Assembly (NCBI RefSeq): GCF_029867415.1
Contig: NC_081181.1
Span: 118,235,888 to 118,299,887, forward strand
DNA: 64,000 nucleotides
From: Vicia villosa
Lineage: Eukaryota > Streptophyta > Magnoliopsida > Fabales > Fabaceae
Reading direction: 5' to 3'
The position numbers were made by a program, and so were the translations under genes. The notes beneath the pieces are model-generated. The model saw nothing but the letters and a program-made list of their open reading frames with translations. It made no database searches and had not been told where the DNA came from. This document shows positions 35,506-47,007 of the stretch, piece by piece (the stretch's first letter is position 1; the number at the start of each line of letters is the position of its first letter).

Positions 35506-35698
35506 TGTAGAAACTCAGAAAGATATAGAGAACTTTTATATATTTCCTGTGTATATTGTACAAGCAAGGGTGCTCCTATTTATATTATAGGATTAGAGAC
35601 AAATAAAGGAAGGAAATAAATACAGATAAAGGCTAATTAGTCCTAATATAATTATAATATATATTACAATAATGAGAGGATCACACCATATTGTAACA
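35506..35698 (-). repeat. Copia 5' LTR
   Basis: 193 bp, near identical to 31079-31271. Confidence 0.93.
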
Positions 35699-37038
35699 GA
35701 TTTAATCTTGTAATCTTATTTTTGAGCTTGGCCACTCTGCTATGCAATCTAGGATTGACAATATATATTTTGATGCATATGAAGCATTTCATATTTAAAG
35801 CAAATTCCAAGCAAATCACAATCACATGGTATATAGTTTAATTAACTTAATTGATCTCCATTGATATCTTTCTATGTTGCAACTAGTAAGAGACCCGTGC
35901 TCCCGCACGGGTAAATATATTTGATATTGGATAAAATATAATTAAATGTAAATTTAAAATGATCTTTTTAATTGTAAAATTAACCATAATACTATAAACT
36001 CAATTGTATTAAATAACGATAAAAAAAAAGGGACTCTTAAGATGGCAAAAAAAAAATTAACATTTAAAGTTAAGATTTTTGTCTATCAAATAAAAAGAAA
36101 TATTAAAAAAAAATAAGTATTGTGTTCATAGTGACCCGTGACATGTCTAATTACACGAAATCTACATATCAAAGGTTACTACCAATGTCTTAAATTACCA
36201 CATATTCCAAATACTAACAGAAATTATAATAGAATGTGTAATAGTAGTAATACTTGCATAAATGTATCACAATTATGTTATTATTGACCTATTTAAAACA
36301 TACAATGTGTGGTTATATGATGAATTGATTGCCAACAAATTGTGTTTACTATATGCAAACTATATGTAACTTGCATTAGGTTATAAAAAAATTGTGGTTA
36401 TATCATGAATTTATCTAAACTTTCATTAGATTATCAAAAATGATTATGACACTTTCATTGAATTAGAGTAGCAACTATTGCAACTATCATTTTATGTTCT
36501 TTTGCCAAATATTTCAGCACAGTCATGAAATTCAAGTCTTGCACTTTAATTACTATATCAATGTAAAATATCACATTTAAGTCTTGAACTTTCTTAACTT
36601 CATGTTTCATACTGTTACAAATAGGCTAATAGTATATTCTATGTTTGGCGGTACTTTCTACAGTACTTAAAAACTAAGTTTTTTTTGTTAAAAAGTTGAC
36701 TTATATTCTAAAATTATTTAAACCATCTTTGACCAAATACTCTTTGTTAGTAGAAAAACATATGCAATTTGTATTACACTGCTGTTTGTTATATGGCATT
36801 TGAATTATGATTTGGTCATACAATTCATAAATTTATAAGTTGTAGATTCCACACAATAAAGCAAGACAACACAAATTTATAAGTTGTAGATTTCATACAA
36901 TTCAAATTTGGTCATATATCATTGGGTTTTCGTAGCAAGGCAACAGAGTCTTTTCTATACCCACAATAAAGCTCAAACATATGCTTCAATAAATACTACA
37001 CGTTTAATTGTTCCTTGGTCTTTTGCTTCTTCCTAAGG

Positions 37039-37358
37039 CTATGCACCAGCAGCTTGCGTCACCAACTGAGAGCTCAATACTTTTATTTTAGCTTCCCCAA
37101 ATATAATGTAGATCTCAGAATTTGGACTTTTGAATACATTGGGTTTTTAGATGAAAAAAAGAATTTGAGGAAGAAAATAGTTTTTTTAGAAGCCATAAAA
37201 TTACATAAATCACCAGAGTAATATATGTAACAACTAAAATTTTTTTCCTCTTGTTTGTGACTCGACTAACACCAGTTACGGGTTTCAATCTGAGCATCAA
37301 CATTGCTTTTTTGACTCTTTTTCTTACTTCAGCTTTGCTTTGAACTCTCAACACCACC
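37039..37358 (-). pseudogene. Captured fragment of NAC alpha-subunit gene
   Basis: After an AG acceptor the minus strand reads QSKAEVRKRVKKAMLMLRL, then KPVTGVSRVTNKRKKILVV, closely matching the conserved core of the nascent-polypeptide-associated complex alpha subunit (family pattern KKSRKAMLKLGMKPVTGVSR). Further along, at 37039-37077, LSSQLVTQAAGA matches the family's LSSQLQTQAA. The segment between is lost or intronic. It is an exon-scale fragment with stops and no start, so it is not functional. It lies inside the candidate Helitron. Confidence 0.72.
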
Positions 37359-37983
37359 TGCATCTCAAAGTCCAACAAAATTGATTATGAAATATATCAA
37401 GACAGAGCATGCAAATCCCAACCAAATTAAATACAACACAAATAGAAAACTCTTCTTCTGCAATAGTTATTATGAAACGACACCGACATTAAAACAACTA
37501 TAGTGCACATTGTCATTTTGGGAAACATAAGGTTTAAAAGTCAGAATGTCATATATTAAAATGTCAATCTTTGAGACTAAAAGCTGCAATCTGCAATAAC
37601 AACAACAAAACTTTATCTCATAGCTACATCCCGAATATGACAAGCGAAATTGAAAACTTAATGTTTTCCCATGAATATTGTGTTTTGAGACTCAATTTTA
37701 TAAATAAAATTAATATTGCAAGATAGTCAGACGTTTTATTGAATTAGCAAATATCTACAAGAATCATAAGAGAGGTTATTAGAACAATGCAAAAACTCAA
37801 GTAACAATGTTTAGATAGTTGCATGACTTTTCCATCAAAATTCAAACACTGCTTTCAATATTAAGTTTTGTTGGTATATTGGATCTTCAGAGAGTGTAAA
37901 ATACTCAACAAAAATAAAAAACAGAATATTGAAAGATGTAAAATTATACGACTTTTTATTCAACGGAAAAATTAATCAAACCT

Positions 37984-38288
37984 GTATTCGAGCATGGGCA
38001 GCAAGACGGTGATGAGTAAGGTATAATTTGTGTTCCCTCTTCAGCTGTAATTTCTGTTCCAACAAATAGATTACCTTGTCATATTTCTTCTTTTCCATTG
38101 AAAGTTTCAGAAATACTAAGAAAAACAAACTAATATGAGCCTGTTTTAAAACATGATTAAAGAAAATGATATGATTGATACTTTTAATTAATATGAGAAA
38201 CCTCCATGAATAAATTTATACTATAACCTGTGTACCTGAGCATCTAGACCAAATGCATTTCTTCTTATCACATCCTTCAAGTGTGCCT
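37984..38288 (-). pseudogene. Second captured gene fragment, unidentified
   Basis: Two exon-like pieces on the minus strand: AHLKDVIRRNAFGLDAQ followed by a GT donor at about 38235, and KLQLKREHKLYLTHHRLAAH followed by ARIQ and a GT donor near 37984. They are charged and helical, codon-like, and flanked by splice-type sequence. I do not recognise the parent gene. Confidence 0.4.
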
Positions 38289-38555
38289 TACACCAAAGCG
38301 AAGAAACAATGTTTTAAAAATCATAACACCAAGAAGCAAACTCAAATTAAATCATAACACTATGGATCTAAGAATATGAAGGAGTGAAAAAAATGAAGGA
38401 GTGAAAAAACGAAGAAGAAAGATAAGGAAACGATGCCCGCCGAATCGGCTGGAGATGGAGAAACGGTGGTCGCCTCCAAGATGATAGAAACCAAATGACA
38501 AAGACCATGAGATTTTGAGATTGGAGTGGTCGACGACATCGCTAGGGTTTGTGGC

Positions 38556-39067
38556 TGCGCTAGGGTTTGTGGAGAAAACAGAGAAGAGAGAAGACAGAAG
38601 ACGAAGAGAAAGAGGAAAGAGGAAAGAGAAGATAGAGAGAAAGAGAAAGAGGAAAAGGAAAGAGATAGAGAAAACAGAGAGAGAATGAGAAAAGAAAAAG
38701 TGAAATTTGAAATTTGAAATTAGACCAATGGGAATCTAACACTTGTTGAAAAAGGTGAAAAATTTGTGTTGTATTTAGTTGATTACTAAAATGCCCTTTT
38801 TCATTTGTAAATGCGCTAGGGTTTGTGGAGAAAACAGAGAAGAGAGAAGACAGAAGACGAAGAGAAAGAGGAAAGAGGAAAGAGAAGATAGAGAGAAAGA
38901 GAAAGAGGAAAAGGAAAGAGATAGAGAAAACAGAGAGAGAATGAGAAAAGAAAAAGTGAAATTTGAAATTTGAAATTAGACCAATGGGAATCTAACACTT
39001 GTTGAAAAAGGTGAAAAATTTGTGTTGTATTTAGTTGATTACTAAAATGCCCTTTTTCATTTGTAAA
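38556..39067. repeat. 256-bp tandem duplication
   Basis: Two head-to-tail copies, 38556-38811 and 38812-39067, identical as far as I can follow. Each holds cacaaaccctagcg (minus strand, typical of plant 5' UTRs), a long GA-rich run and the sequence gatttagttgattactaaaa-like A/T tail. It lies near the 5' end of the candidate Helitron. Confidence 0.9.
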
Positions 39068-39143
39068 TGCAATTTTTGCAAGGGACAAATTAGTCAGTTA
39101 GGTCAATTGATTAGTATATGTTAGATATAGTAGATATAGTAGA

Positions 39144-40056
39144 TATGGAAATGCAAACCCTTGACAAGAACTACACAAGGTTTTGACAGCTGAATCAAGT
39201 TTTGGTGAAGAAATTAATTCTTAAATAGCTGAATTTGAAATCTGAACATATGGAAGTTGTTATATTGCCATTATAAGAGAGAACTAGTTAGAACCTCGTG
39301 GTCATTTCTTAAAGGTCCTTTGTATTGGACCGTACCATAATTACATTTGTTTAAAATCATATACTCCAAACTTTCTCAAACATTTATTGATGATTGTTAT
39401 ATAATTCAATATGGCAAGGTAAGCTTTACAATTTGTAGTATGATGCATTTGACAAATTGTTCTGACTAAAGAAAAAAATGTTGCAGGTTATTTGCTAAGA
39501 TTGTATCTGTTTCATTTACTTTTCTACCTTTCTCCTCCCAAATTATGAAAATCTATGTTATGTTGATTTAGCGCAACCATGGTTTTAGTCCCTTCAATTT
39601 GGGTTATCACTTATTTTATCATATTCCAAGTATTCAATTGATTTGTATCTTTATCTCTGTAGGATGTTGGACATTCCATTTTGAGAGCTTATTACAAATA
39701 GTTGTTACACCAAACAGAAGTAGAGTTTGGTGCATTAATAGAGAGGCTATTCTAATATGATATTGCAATTCATTTACAATTGCAATTTGTAAGGGAACTG
39801 AAATACATGATAGAGATATGAAGATAAATATGGAAGAAATATCAATTCTCACATTATTGAATTAGAAAACAATACAACATTACTTATTTAGAGCAACTAG
39901 TATTATAGGCAAAAGTACATTAAACACAAACACACAAAATCAAATGCTGCTAAATGATTTCGGTCAATAAGAAAAATATGAAACTAAACATTGCCACATA
40001 TGTTGCTTTCTTCAAGATCATTCAGTTACTCAGCAGCAGCGCATCAAGCTGAATTA
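39144..40056. other. Spacer downstream of receptor kinase gene
   Basis: AT-rich; no gene or element recognised. It probably holds the polyadenylation region of the minus-strand receptor kinase. Confidence 0.4.
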
Positions 40057-43000
40057 CTAATTATAAGTGCGAACACCTGCAATGTACAAATCAAGAAAAA
40101 GTTCATTATTACCATTGTATTTTGTAGTTTAGGAATTTTGAAATGAAGACTATGAAGATAAAGATTAAATTCTAATTCCAAAAGAACTTAATGACTTGTT
40201 AATGATTCAAAGAAACATTAAAAAAATATTAATTTATCTCACCTGTAAGAGAAGTCTTTTTGATTATGCTAAGCTCTCTAGTAACTTCCACAATATTCAA
40301 TCTATCTTTCGGTGATTCCATTGAACAAAACAGTCCAATCCTGAATAGGGAAATTAAGCACTCATCAAGATTTGGAATCATATTCTCACGATTTCTATTT
40401 TGTATTTCTACTTCTCCATCTTTTGGTAGAAGATTCGGGTCCAAAATCTTTATAAGATTATTAGGAAATGATATTGCGACAAAGTTATGAAGATTTTGGC
40501 CATCTTCAAAAACTTCATCTGTGGGTCTTTTACCGGTAAGCATTTCCAGAATCAGGATTCCAAAGCTATACATGTCACCGCATGTAGACACTTGAGAGCC
40601 CATTCCATACTCTAAAACATTCAGCAAAAGTTGTTAATACTATATCACTAATAAACTATTAAGTATGCACCAAAACCTAAAAGAATTCAAAGAAACAATA
40701 TAAGATTCTTGAATTTAGGTCATACCTGGAGGAGCATAGCCAACAATCCCTTTTATTCCGATTGAACTTGTATCCTTATGAGAAGTACTGTTAATGGCGG
40801 AGACAAGTCTTGCTATGCCAAAATCACTCACATGAGCAACCATGTCATCATCAAGAAGTACATTACTTGGCTTTAGATCACAATGAAGGATCAACTGTTC
40901 ACATTCTTGATGAAGATAGTGTAGTGCCAAAGCAACATCGATAATGATGTTGATTCGATGAGCAAGGTCCAATGTTGTTTGACTCTCCGCATTTAAAACA
41001 TTTGAATGCAACCATTGTTCTAGGCTTCCATTTTTCATGTAATCAAAAACTAGAGCTTTAAATTCTTGACCTTTATAATCTGAACTAGAACAACATGTTA
41101 TAATCTTAACCAAATTTCGGTGACGTATATTTTTGAGTGCATTGCATTCAAGAAGAAAACTCTTGTGAGCTCCCTTCTTTTGAAGATTCAGAACCTTTAT
41201 GGCAACAAAATTGTCTTCGGACACAAGGTTTCCTTTGTACACAGAACCAAAACTTCCTGATCCAATCAAGTTTGTAATCGAGAATCCATTGGTTCCTCGA
41301 TGTAAGTCTCGATACGAAACCTTATGTAGTTGATCAAGTGTTGGTGAATCCAAAGATCGTTTGTGGTTTCTTTTCCTCAACCAATAAATAGTTAGAAAAA
41401 TTGAAAGTATGAGAAGAAAAGAAAACACGCCAATAGCTTCCAATATGAACTTATGGTACTTTCTGTGTTTCCTATCCTTGACGGAGCATGTTGGCAGGCG
41501 CATCTGTGGAATACCTCCACAAAGTTTTTTGTTTCCAATCATTGCTACTTGGGTTGCATTTCCAAAGACACCAGATATTGGTACCTCACCTTCCAACATG
41601 TTAAAAGAAACATTCAAGTATGTTAAACCCGAGATGTTCTGTATAACATCAGGAATTGAACCAGCCAATTGATTTTTCGAAAGGTCTAAATATTGAAGAC
41701 CTTTGAGGGAAGACAAAGAGGATGGTATTGTTCCGTTGAAGGAGTTATCTTGCAAAAGAAGGTATTCTAAGCTTATGCACTCACCAATAGATATTGGAAT
41801 ATCTCCTGACAATTGATTATTGGAGGCATCTAGCTTACCAATATTTTTTAACATACCCACTTGTCCTGGTAAGCTACCACTCAAAGAGTTGTGTGACAAG
41901 TCCAATAAATTTGTTAAAGATAATAGATTAAAAACCTCTGAAGGGATGGCTCCTTTAAGCTTGTTCTGTGAAAGATCTAGATATTGCAGCTTTTGACAGT
42001 TTCCTATGCTTGGAGGAATATTTCCTCCAAACATATTACCATGTAATTCCAAAAGATACAATTGACTAAGATTACTTAAAAAGGGTGGTATATCTCCTGA
42101 TAACTTGTTTCCGCTCAAAGTTAACTTTTGCATCTTTTGGAACTTCCCAAAAGCAGTGGGAATATTTCCTTCAAATTGGTTAAAGTCAACGTACAATAAA
42201 AATAAATTTACTAGACATCCTAACTCAGAGGGAATTTTTCCTGAAATCATATTAGATGCAAGATCTAGGTTTTCAAGCTTAGTGGATAAACTTCCTACAG
42301 AGTTTGGCAGAATGCCTCCAAAATTATTAAAGGCGATACTAAACGTGTTTAGTATACTACAGTTTGTCAAATATTTAAAAAACTCCAAATCCTTAGTTGA
42401 ATTGCTACCTAAACTGTTAAATTCCAAATTGAGTGTTTGTAAATTTTTTAGCCTTCCTAAACTTGGAACTTGTCCTACAAAATGATTTTCACTAATATCA
42501 AAACCTATAATGGAAGATGCATTTACTATGGAAGTAGGGATTGGGCCTGAAAATTGATTTCCTGAAATGACAAAAGTGTGGAGATTGGGGAGGGTGTTGA
42601 ACATGTTGAGTGGAAGAGAGCCATGAAACCTATTACCTGTCAAGGCAAGTATAGTAACGGATGAAATGGTACCAAGACAGGAAGGAATGGTACCAGAAAA
42701 TTTGTTCTCACCCAAAAGTAATTGTGACAAGTTTTTAAGATGACAAATTTCTTGTGGAATATCTCCTTGCATATTGTTAGAGTTACACGAAAAACCCATT
42801 AAGCCTGAAAGATTCCCTAGGAATGAAGAGATTCCACCCGTTAAATTGTTTCCATAAACAGTGAAATTTTGAAGCTTTTTCAAAGATCCAATTTCTGTTG
42901 GTATTTTACCAATTAGATTGTTGTTATCCAAGAATAAGCTGGCGAGATTGGAGCAATATGTCAAGTTTGTAGGAATTTGACCTGCAAACGAGTTATTGGT

Positions 43001-43396
43001 GAGAGAAAGTCGTTGCAATTGTTGCAACTGACCTAACTCCTGTGGAATTTCTCCAAAGAAGCTGTTGTTCCTAAGGTGGAGAATTTTCAGAAAAGAGAGA
43101 TTGCCAACATGGGGAGATAAAGATCCATGTAATTCAGATCCATCTAAGTTCAACTCTATAACTCTTTCATGCACTGGGTTGCATGTGATTCCAAACCACT
43201 TGCAGAAGTGGGTGGAAGAATTCCAACATTCAAGAGTTCTATATGGATCAGTGGTTATTGATTCTTTGAATTTGAGCAATGACAAATGATCTGTTTGGTT
43301 TCCTAATGTCACTGCCACAATTTTGTTTGAAGCAAAACAAAGAAAAAACAGATGAAGGTATAAAAGTGTAGGTGACAAGAGAGAAAAAGGCTTCAT
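40057..43396 (-). CDS. LRR receptor-like kinase (subfamily XII, FLS2/EFR/Xa21-like), non-RD
   Basis: Three exons, 43396-40726, 40611-40243 and 40076-40057, give 1,019 residues. Signal peptide residues 1-27; N-terminal cap with LLKFKESITTDPY and HFCKWFGITC; about 20 LxxNxxxGxIP repeats to about residue 625; cap CGGIPQMRLPTC; transmembrane segment near 649-669 (AIGVFSFLLILSIFLTIYWL); kinase with GSGSFGSVYKG, VAIKVL, HCDLKPSNVLL and DFGIAR. Cysteine before the catalytic aspartate makes it a non-RD kinase, typical of immune pattern-recognition receptors. Intron 1 (40612-40725, GT-AG) splits GYAPP|EYGMGS. A GTGAG donor at 40242 and an AG at 40077 suggest a last exon adding only VRTYN; without it the protein ends GEIN at 40229. 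I chose ATG 43396 because upstream codons lack family features. It is a plasma-membrane receptor by inference; the ligand is unknown. Confidence 0.88.
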
Positions 43397-43476
43397 TTGG
43401 CTTAGAAAGAAAGGTTTTATGGTATTTAGTTTTTGTATGTGTTGGATAGTTATGAGAGAATAGAGAGGAAGAATGC

Positions 43477-43485
43477 ATTTAAATA
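43477..43485 (-). promoter_or_regulatory. Possible TATA box of receptor kinase gene
   Basis: Minus-strand TATTTAAAT about 85 bp upstream of the ATG, at a plausible distance for a plant promoter with a 50-bp leader. Confidence 0.4.
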
Positions 43486-43489
43486 CTGG

Positions 43490-44008
43490 TAGAAGAATGG
43501 TGAGTTTAAATTTTTTATTAACTTCACCAAAAAAAAAGAAACAAGAAATTAAATTCAAAAGTCAAGTGAATTGATTAAAGAGAGAGAAGCACGGCACATG
43601 GGAGATTAAAACTCAGTGACAGTGCAATTTGAGTTACAGGATGAGTAATTATTATTTCTCATATATAATCCAAGTAATTTATTATTTTTTTAATCATCTA
43701 ATATAAACAACTTAATCTCTTATTATTTTTTAATAATCTAAATTTCATAATAATAAAAATTATAAGTAAATATAAAATTATATTAAAATAATAAAATTTA
43801 TTATTTAATAATAATATATTTATATTAAAGGTTATTTCTTAAATAAAGTCTCAAATTGGAACTTTACATAAAACATGATATAATTGAAAGGCAAAATAAT
43901 TGTAAAAAAATTTTATATATATTTCATAAACCCGGATAAATATTTGACCCTATTAGATAGTATAATAATATATAAAAATGAAACAACTTTATAATATGAT
44001 GGATATGG
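43490..44008. other. AT-rich promoter region and spacer
   Basis: Upstream of the receptor kinase gene; very AT-rich with taata runs from 43660 to 43990. No element termini seen. Confidence 0.4.
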
Positions 44009-44172
44009 TACCAATCGTCAGTTGTTTCAGTGGTGATTGACGTTGAATTTGGTAGGGAGAATCACGGTTTGAGCCCCTGCAACTATGATCAAAAGGAAAC
44101 TGGAACCACTTGATGTCAGAACTAACTCCCAAACCGGAATAATTCGGTAGTGATAAACCAAAAAAAAAAAAA
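44009..44172 (+). mobile_element. tRNA-derived SINE
   Basis: About 165 bp ending in a 13-base A tail. It contains a pol III A-box-like segment (tcagtggtgattgacgttg) and a B-box-like GGTTTGAGCCCC at about 44066-44077. The flanks ggtacca before and ggctacca after the tail are an imperfect duplication. Confidence 0.7.
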
Positions 44173-44466
44173 GGCTACCAGGTGTTTGCAACATTTTTTT
44201 ATATTTTTTTTATAAAAAATAATAATTGTTCATAAGTTATTATTATTTGTAAATTTATAATTAAAAAAAGAAATGACTTATAAATAGCATAAATATTGTT
44301 AATCTTATTTATTATATTTTAATTCACTTAGAGTGTGTTTGGTTCGAGGTAGAGCGAGGGAATGGGAGGGGAGGGGATGGAATATTTAAAATGAAATGTG
44401 TTTGGCTCAATTTTTAGAAGGGGAGGGGAGAGGAGCAAAATCCCTCCAAATGACACTTTTTGCGTT

Positions 44467-45254
44467 TGTTACCCTAGGATTTCGACTTACCAATAAATGG
44501 GCAACTGGGGCTTAAAATTGGTAATTGGGCCTCAATTTGGTAAAAAGGCCCTAAATTGGTAATTGGGCCTCAATTAAATAATTACATTGCCATTTGGGAC
44601 GAAGTGGTTCGACTAAGTAATGCTTAGTAGTCGAAGCTGTTCGACTAGAAAGATTATCAGAGGCTTCAGCGTTCCACCAAAAGTATGCGAAGACTTAAGA
44701 ATTTTGCTGCAGAAACTGAAGTGGAAGTCGAGAGGCATTAGAAGTTAAAAGGAGACGGTTATTAGCAGTTACAAGAGACGCGTGGAGGTCTCACAGTTGA
44801 AGATCTTGCATGTCGAAGACATGTGTTGACTGATCATCAGTCAACCGTTATAAGTAGTTATTTTATTTTACTATTAAAGCAAGTTCAATAGGAACAATTT
44901 AGGGGTCCGCATTTTCTACATACACACAAGTAAACTCAAATCTCTGTGCAAAAATGAGTAAAGAGTGCAACTTTGGAATGTACGTATGCGTACCAGTTTA
45001 ATTAATGCAATCATTTTACGTTATATTTCATATTTCAGTGCACATTTACTGCTTTTTTTATTGCTTTGATTTGCTTTAAAGCCTTTAATTTCAGTGTTTA
45101 CTTTTACTTTAAAGTCACTGTTGCATTCAATACAAACCAGATACACATAATATAACAAAATAAAGCAATTAGTCCTGGAGTATTCTAGTTGATCCCGCAA
45201 AAGTAACCTTTAAAAAGGAAACTAGCGCTTGTTTACCATTTTTCTGGGTAAACA
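44467..45254 (+). repeat. 5' LTR of Tat element (788 bp)
   Basis: TGTTACCCTAGG ... GGGTAAACA. Carries a 32-bp segment flanked by ttcgacta direct repeats that is missing from the 3' LTR. Confidence 0.93.
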
Positions 45255-45256
45255 AA

Positions 45257-45275
45257 TTGGCACACCCGGTGGGAC
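45257..45275 (+). promoter_or_regulatory. Putative primer-binding site
   Basis: TTGGCACACCCGGTGGGAC, two bases after the LTR. I cannot name the primer tRNA. Confidence 0.5.
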
Positions 45276-45321
45276 ATGTCAATTGTTGTTTGTTTTATAT
45301 TTGTTAGTATAATAGTTATGT

Positions 45322-47007
45322 ATGATATTAAGAAGTGGTCGGAAATTAACTAACATGGCTGAAGTTAATACAAATAATTCTGATCTTTCTGGAAATCAAG
45401 GGGTTGTTCTGACCGGAACAACACCACAAAATGCCGCAGATTCATCCCCAGTTAGAATAACAAATACTGGTGGATCGACGGCAGCAATATTGGTATCATC
45501 ACCAATGAATGTACGGTCACCGTTTAATCCATTACGACCTCCGTTTCATGGAATGATGCCTCCACCAGGTTTTAACCCTCAGTTTGGAATGCCCACGTCT
45601 ATGATGCAAGGTTTGCACACAAATCCTTCATTATATTCTGACAGCATGATGGCTACAAGCACATCAAATCCAGGAGGTCGACCTATAGGCATAGGATATA
45701 ATCACCAGGCTTTGCCATCTTTAAGTACTACGTCAATGTTGTCAATTCGACAACAAATAGACGAAAGTAGTCATGAAATGGTGAATGCCCTTACTCAACA
45801 AATGGGAACTGTTTTTACTCCCATGATAAATAACACGAACCAAAGTTATGAAATATTGGCTGGACAAATGGCCAGAATTGCAGATTTCTTTGGAGCGCCC
45901 CCACAACCAAACCTTTCGACTACTCAAGGGTCGAATGTGAGAGGGGTCGAACCTATAGGACAAGGAGATCAAATTGAGCAAGAGGTCCCTAGATTAGTAC
46001 AAAGGCATCAAGATGCTGACCAGGTTCTTAGGAACATCCAGCAAGATGTCAATGTTGGACACAATAATATCTCTAATGTAGTCGAACAAATTTTAGTTCA
46101 GAATGGAATAAATGTAGGTTTGCATAGACCAAATTTCGTTTCCCCGTTGTCAGAATATGTAAGGCAAACAGAGTTGCCTAGGGGGTGGAAAGTCCCAAAA
46201 TTCACCAAATTTGCTGGTGAGACTGGCGAGTCGACGGTCGAACATATTACTAGGTTCCAGACAGAGGCTGGAGAAATAGCAAACAATGAAAATCTAAAGA
46301 TGAAGTATTTTCCAAGTTCTTTAACAAAAAATGCATTTACTTGGTTCACGACCTTATCTCCCCAATCTTTGTTCTCATGGAACCAATTAGAACGATTGTT
46401 CCATAAACAATTTTATATGGGACAGTCGAAAATTAGTTTGAAAGAATTAACTGGAGTTAGGCGAAAGGGTACAGAACCAGTCGATGACTATCTAAACCGT
46501 TTTAGGTTACTGAAAGCTAGATGTTTCACACAAATTCCTGAACATGAGTTAGTCGAAATGGCTGCAGGTGGGTTAGATTATTCCATAAGAAAGAAATTAG
46601 ACACCCAACATTTGAGAGATATGGCACAACTGGCAGATAGAGTACGCCAGGTCGAAAGGCTAAAAGCTGAAAAAGCCAGAGCTAGTAAATATCATAAGAA
46701 AGAAAAAATAGCTTATGTTACTACAAGTGAGTTCGACTCTAATAGCGATAGTGAATACGAAGAGGGAGAGGTCAACGTGGCTGAATTAAAGCCAGGGCCA
46801 CCATATATCTGTAAATTGCTCAAACCTTCAAAAGATAAAAATCTGGTTGAAAGTAAAAATGAAAAATTTTCTAGTAAAACGTATTCATTTGATATAACAA
46901 AATGTGATGAAATATTTGATTTGTTGGTTTCTGATGGGCAAATCATTGTACCCCCAGGACTTAAAAATCCTCCTTTTGAACAAAAGAAAAAAAAGGGGAT
47001 TTTGTAA
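45322..47007 (+). CDS. Tat-element gag
   Basis: ATG at 45322, 561 residues. A proline- and methionine-rich N-terminal part (residues 1-110) precedes the retrotransposon gag domain at about 285-450: PRGWKVPKFTKFAGETGEST, KYFPSSLTKNAFTWFTTL, FYMGQSKISLKEL. A lysine-rich and acidic region follows. The frame closes at TAA 47005-47007 shortly after an A8 run (46987-46994). The sequence that normally follows in this protein continues in the +1 frame from the same run. It builds the virus-like particle core. Confidence 0.85.
   Translation: MILRSGRKLTNMAEVNTNNSDLSGNQGVVLTGTTPQNAADSSPVRITNTGGSTAAILVSSPMNVRSPFNPLRPPFHGMMPPPGFNPQFGMPTSMMQGLHTNPSLYSDSMMATSTSNPGGRPIGIGYNHQALPSLSTTSMLSIRQQIDESSHEMVNALTQQMGTVFTPMINNTNQSYEILAGQMARIADFFGAPPQPNLSTTQGSNVRGVEPIGQGDQIEQEVPRLVQRHQDADQVLRNIQQDVNVGHNNISNVVEQILVQNGINVGLHRPNFVSPLSEYVRQTELPRGWKVPKFTKFAGETGESTVEHITRFQTEAGEIANNENLKMKYFPSSLTKNAFTWFTTLSPQSLFSWNQLERLFHKQFYMGQSKISLKELTGVRRKGTEPVDDYLNRFRLLKARCFTQIPEHELVEMAAGGLDYSIRKKLDTQHLRDMAQLADRVRQVERLKAEKARASKYHKKEKIAYVTTSEFDSNSDSEYEEGEVNVAELKPGPPYICKLLKPSKDKNLVESKNEKFSSKTYSFDITKCDEIFDLLVSDGQIIVPPGLKNPPFEQKKKKGIL

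Larger units (their letters stand above)
31079..35698 (-). mobile_element. Complete Ty1/copia element
   Basis: 4,620 bp with two 193-bp LTRs (three differences by eye), a perfect 5-bp target duplication GATTT (31074-31078 and 35699-35703), priming site, polypurine tract (minus-strand GAGGGAGGAT before the 3' LTR) and one uninterrupted gag-pol frame. All parts needed for autonomous movement appear present. It is the youngest-looking insertion in the window together with the Tat element. Confidence 0.95.
35883..39143 (-). mobile_element. Candidate Helitron carrying gene fragments
   Basis: The minus-strand 3' end shows a 7-bp hairpin CCCGTGC-GGGA-GCACGGG (35894-35911), seven bases, then CTAG at 35883 followed by T. 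This is the Helitron terminus pattern (hairpin, CTRR, insertion between A and T). A matching 5' end A|TCTACTATATCTA lies near 39143; three overlapping TC starts make the exact base uncertain. No Rep/helicase is present, so it would be non-autonomous. The interior holds intron-containing gene pieces on the same strand, as expected for Helitron capture. Confidence 0.5.

Noticed and set aside
38526..38973. Glu/Arg-rich frames on plus strand and Phe/Leu/Ser-rich frames on minus
   Set aside because: Translations of the GA-rich tract in the 256-bp duplication; repeated only because the DNA is.
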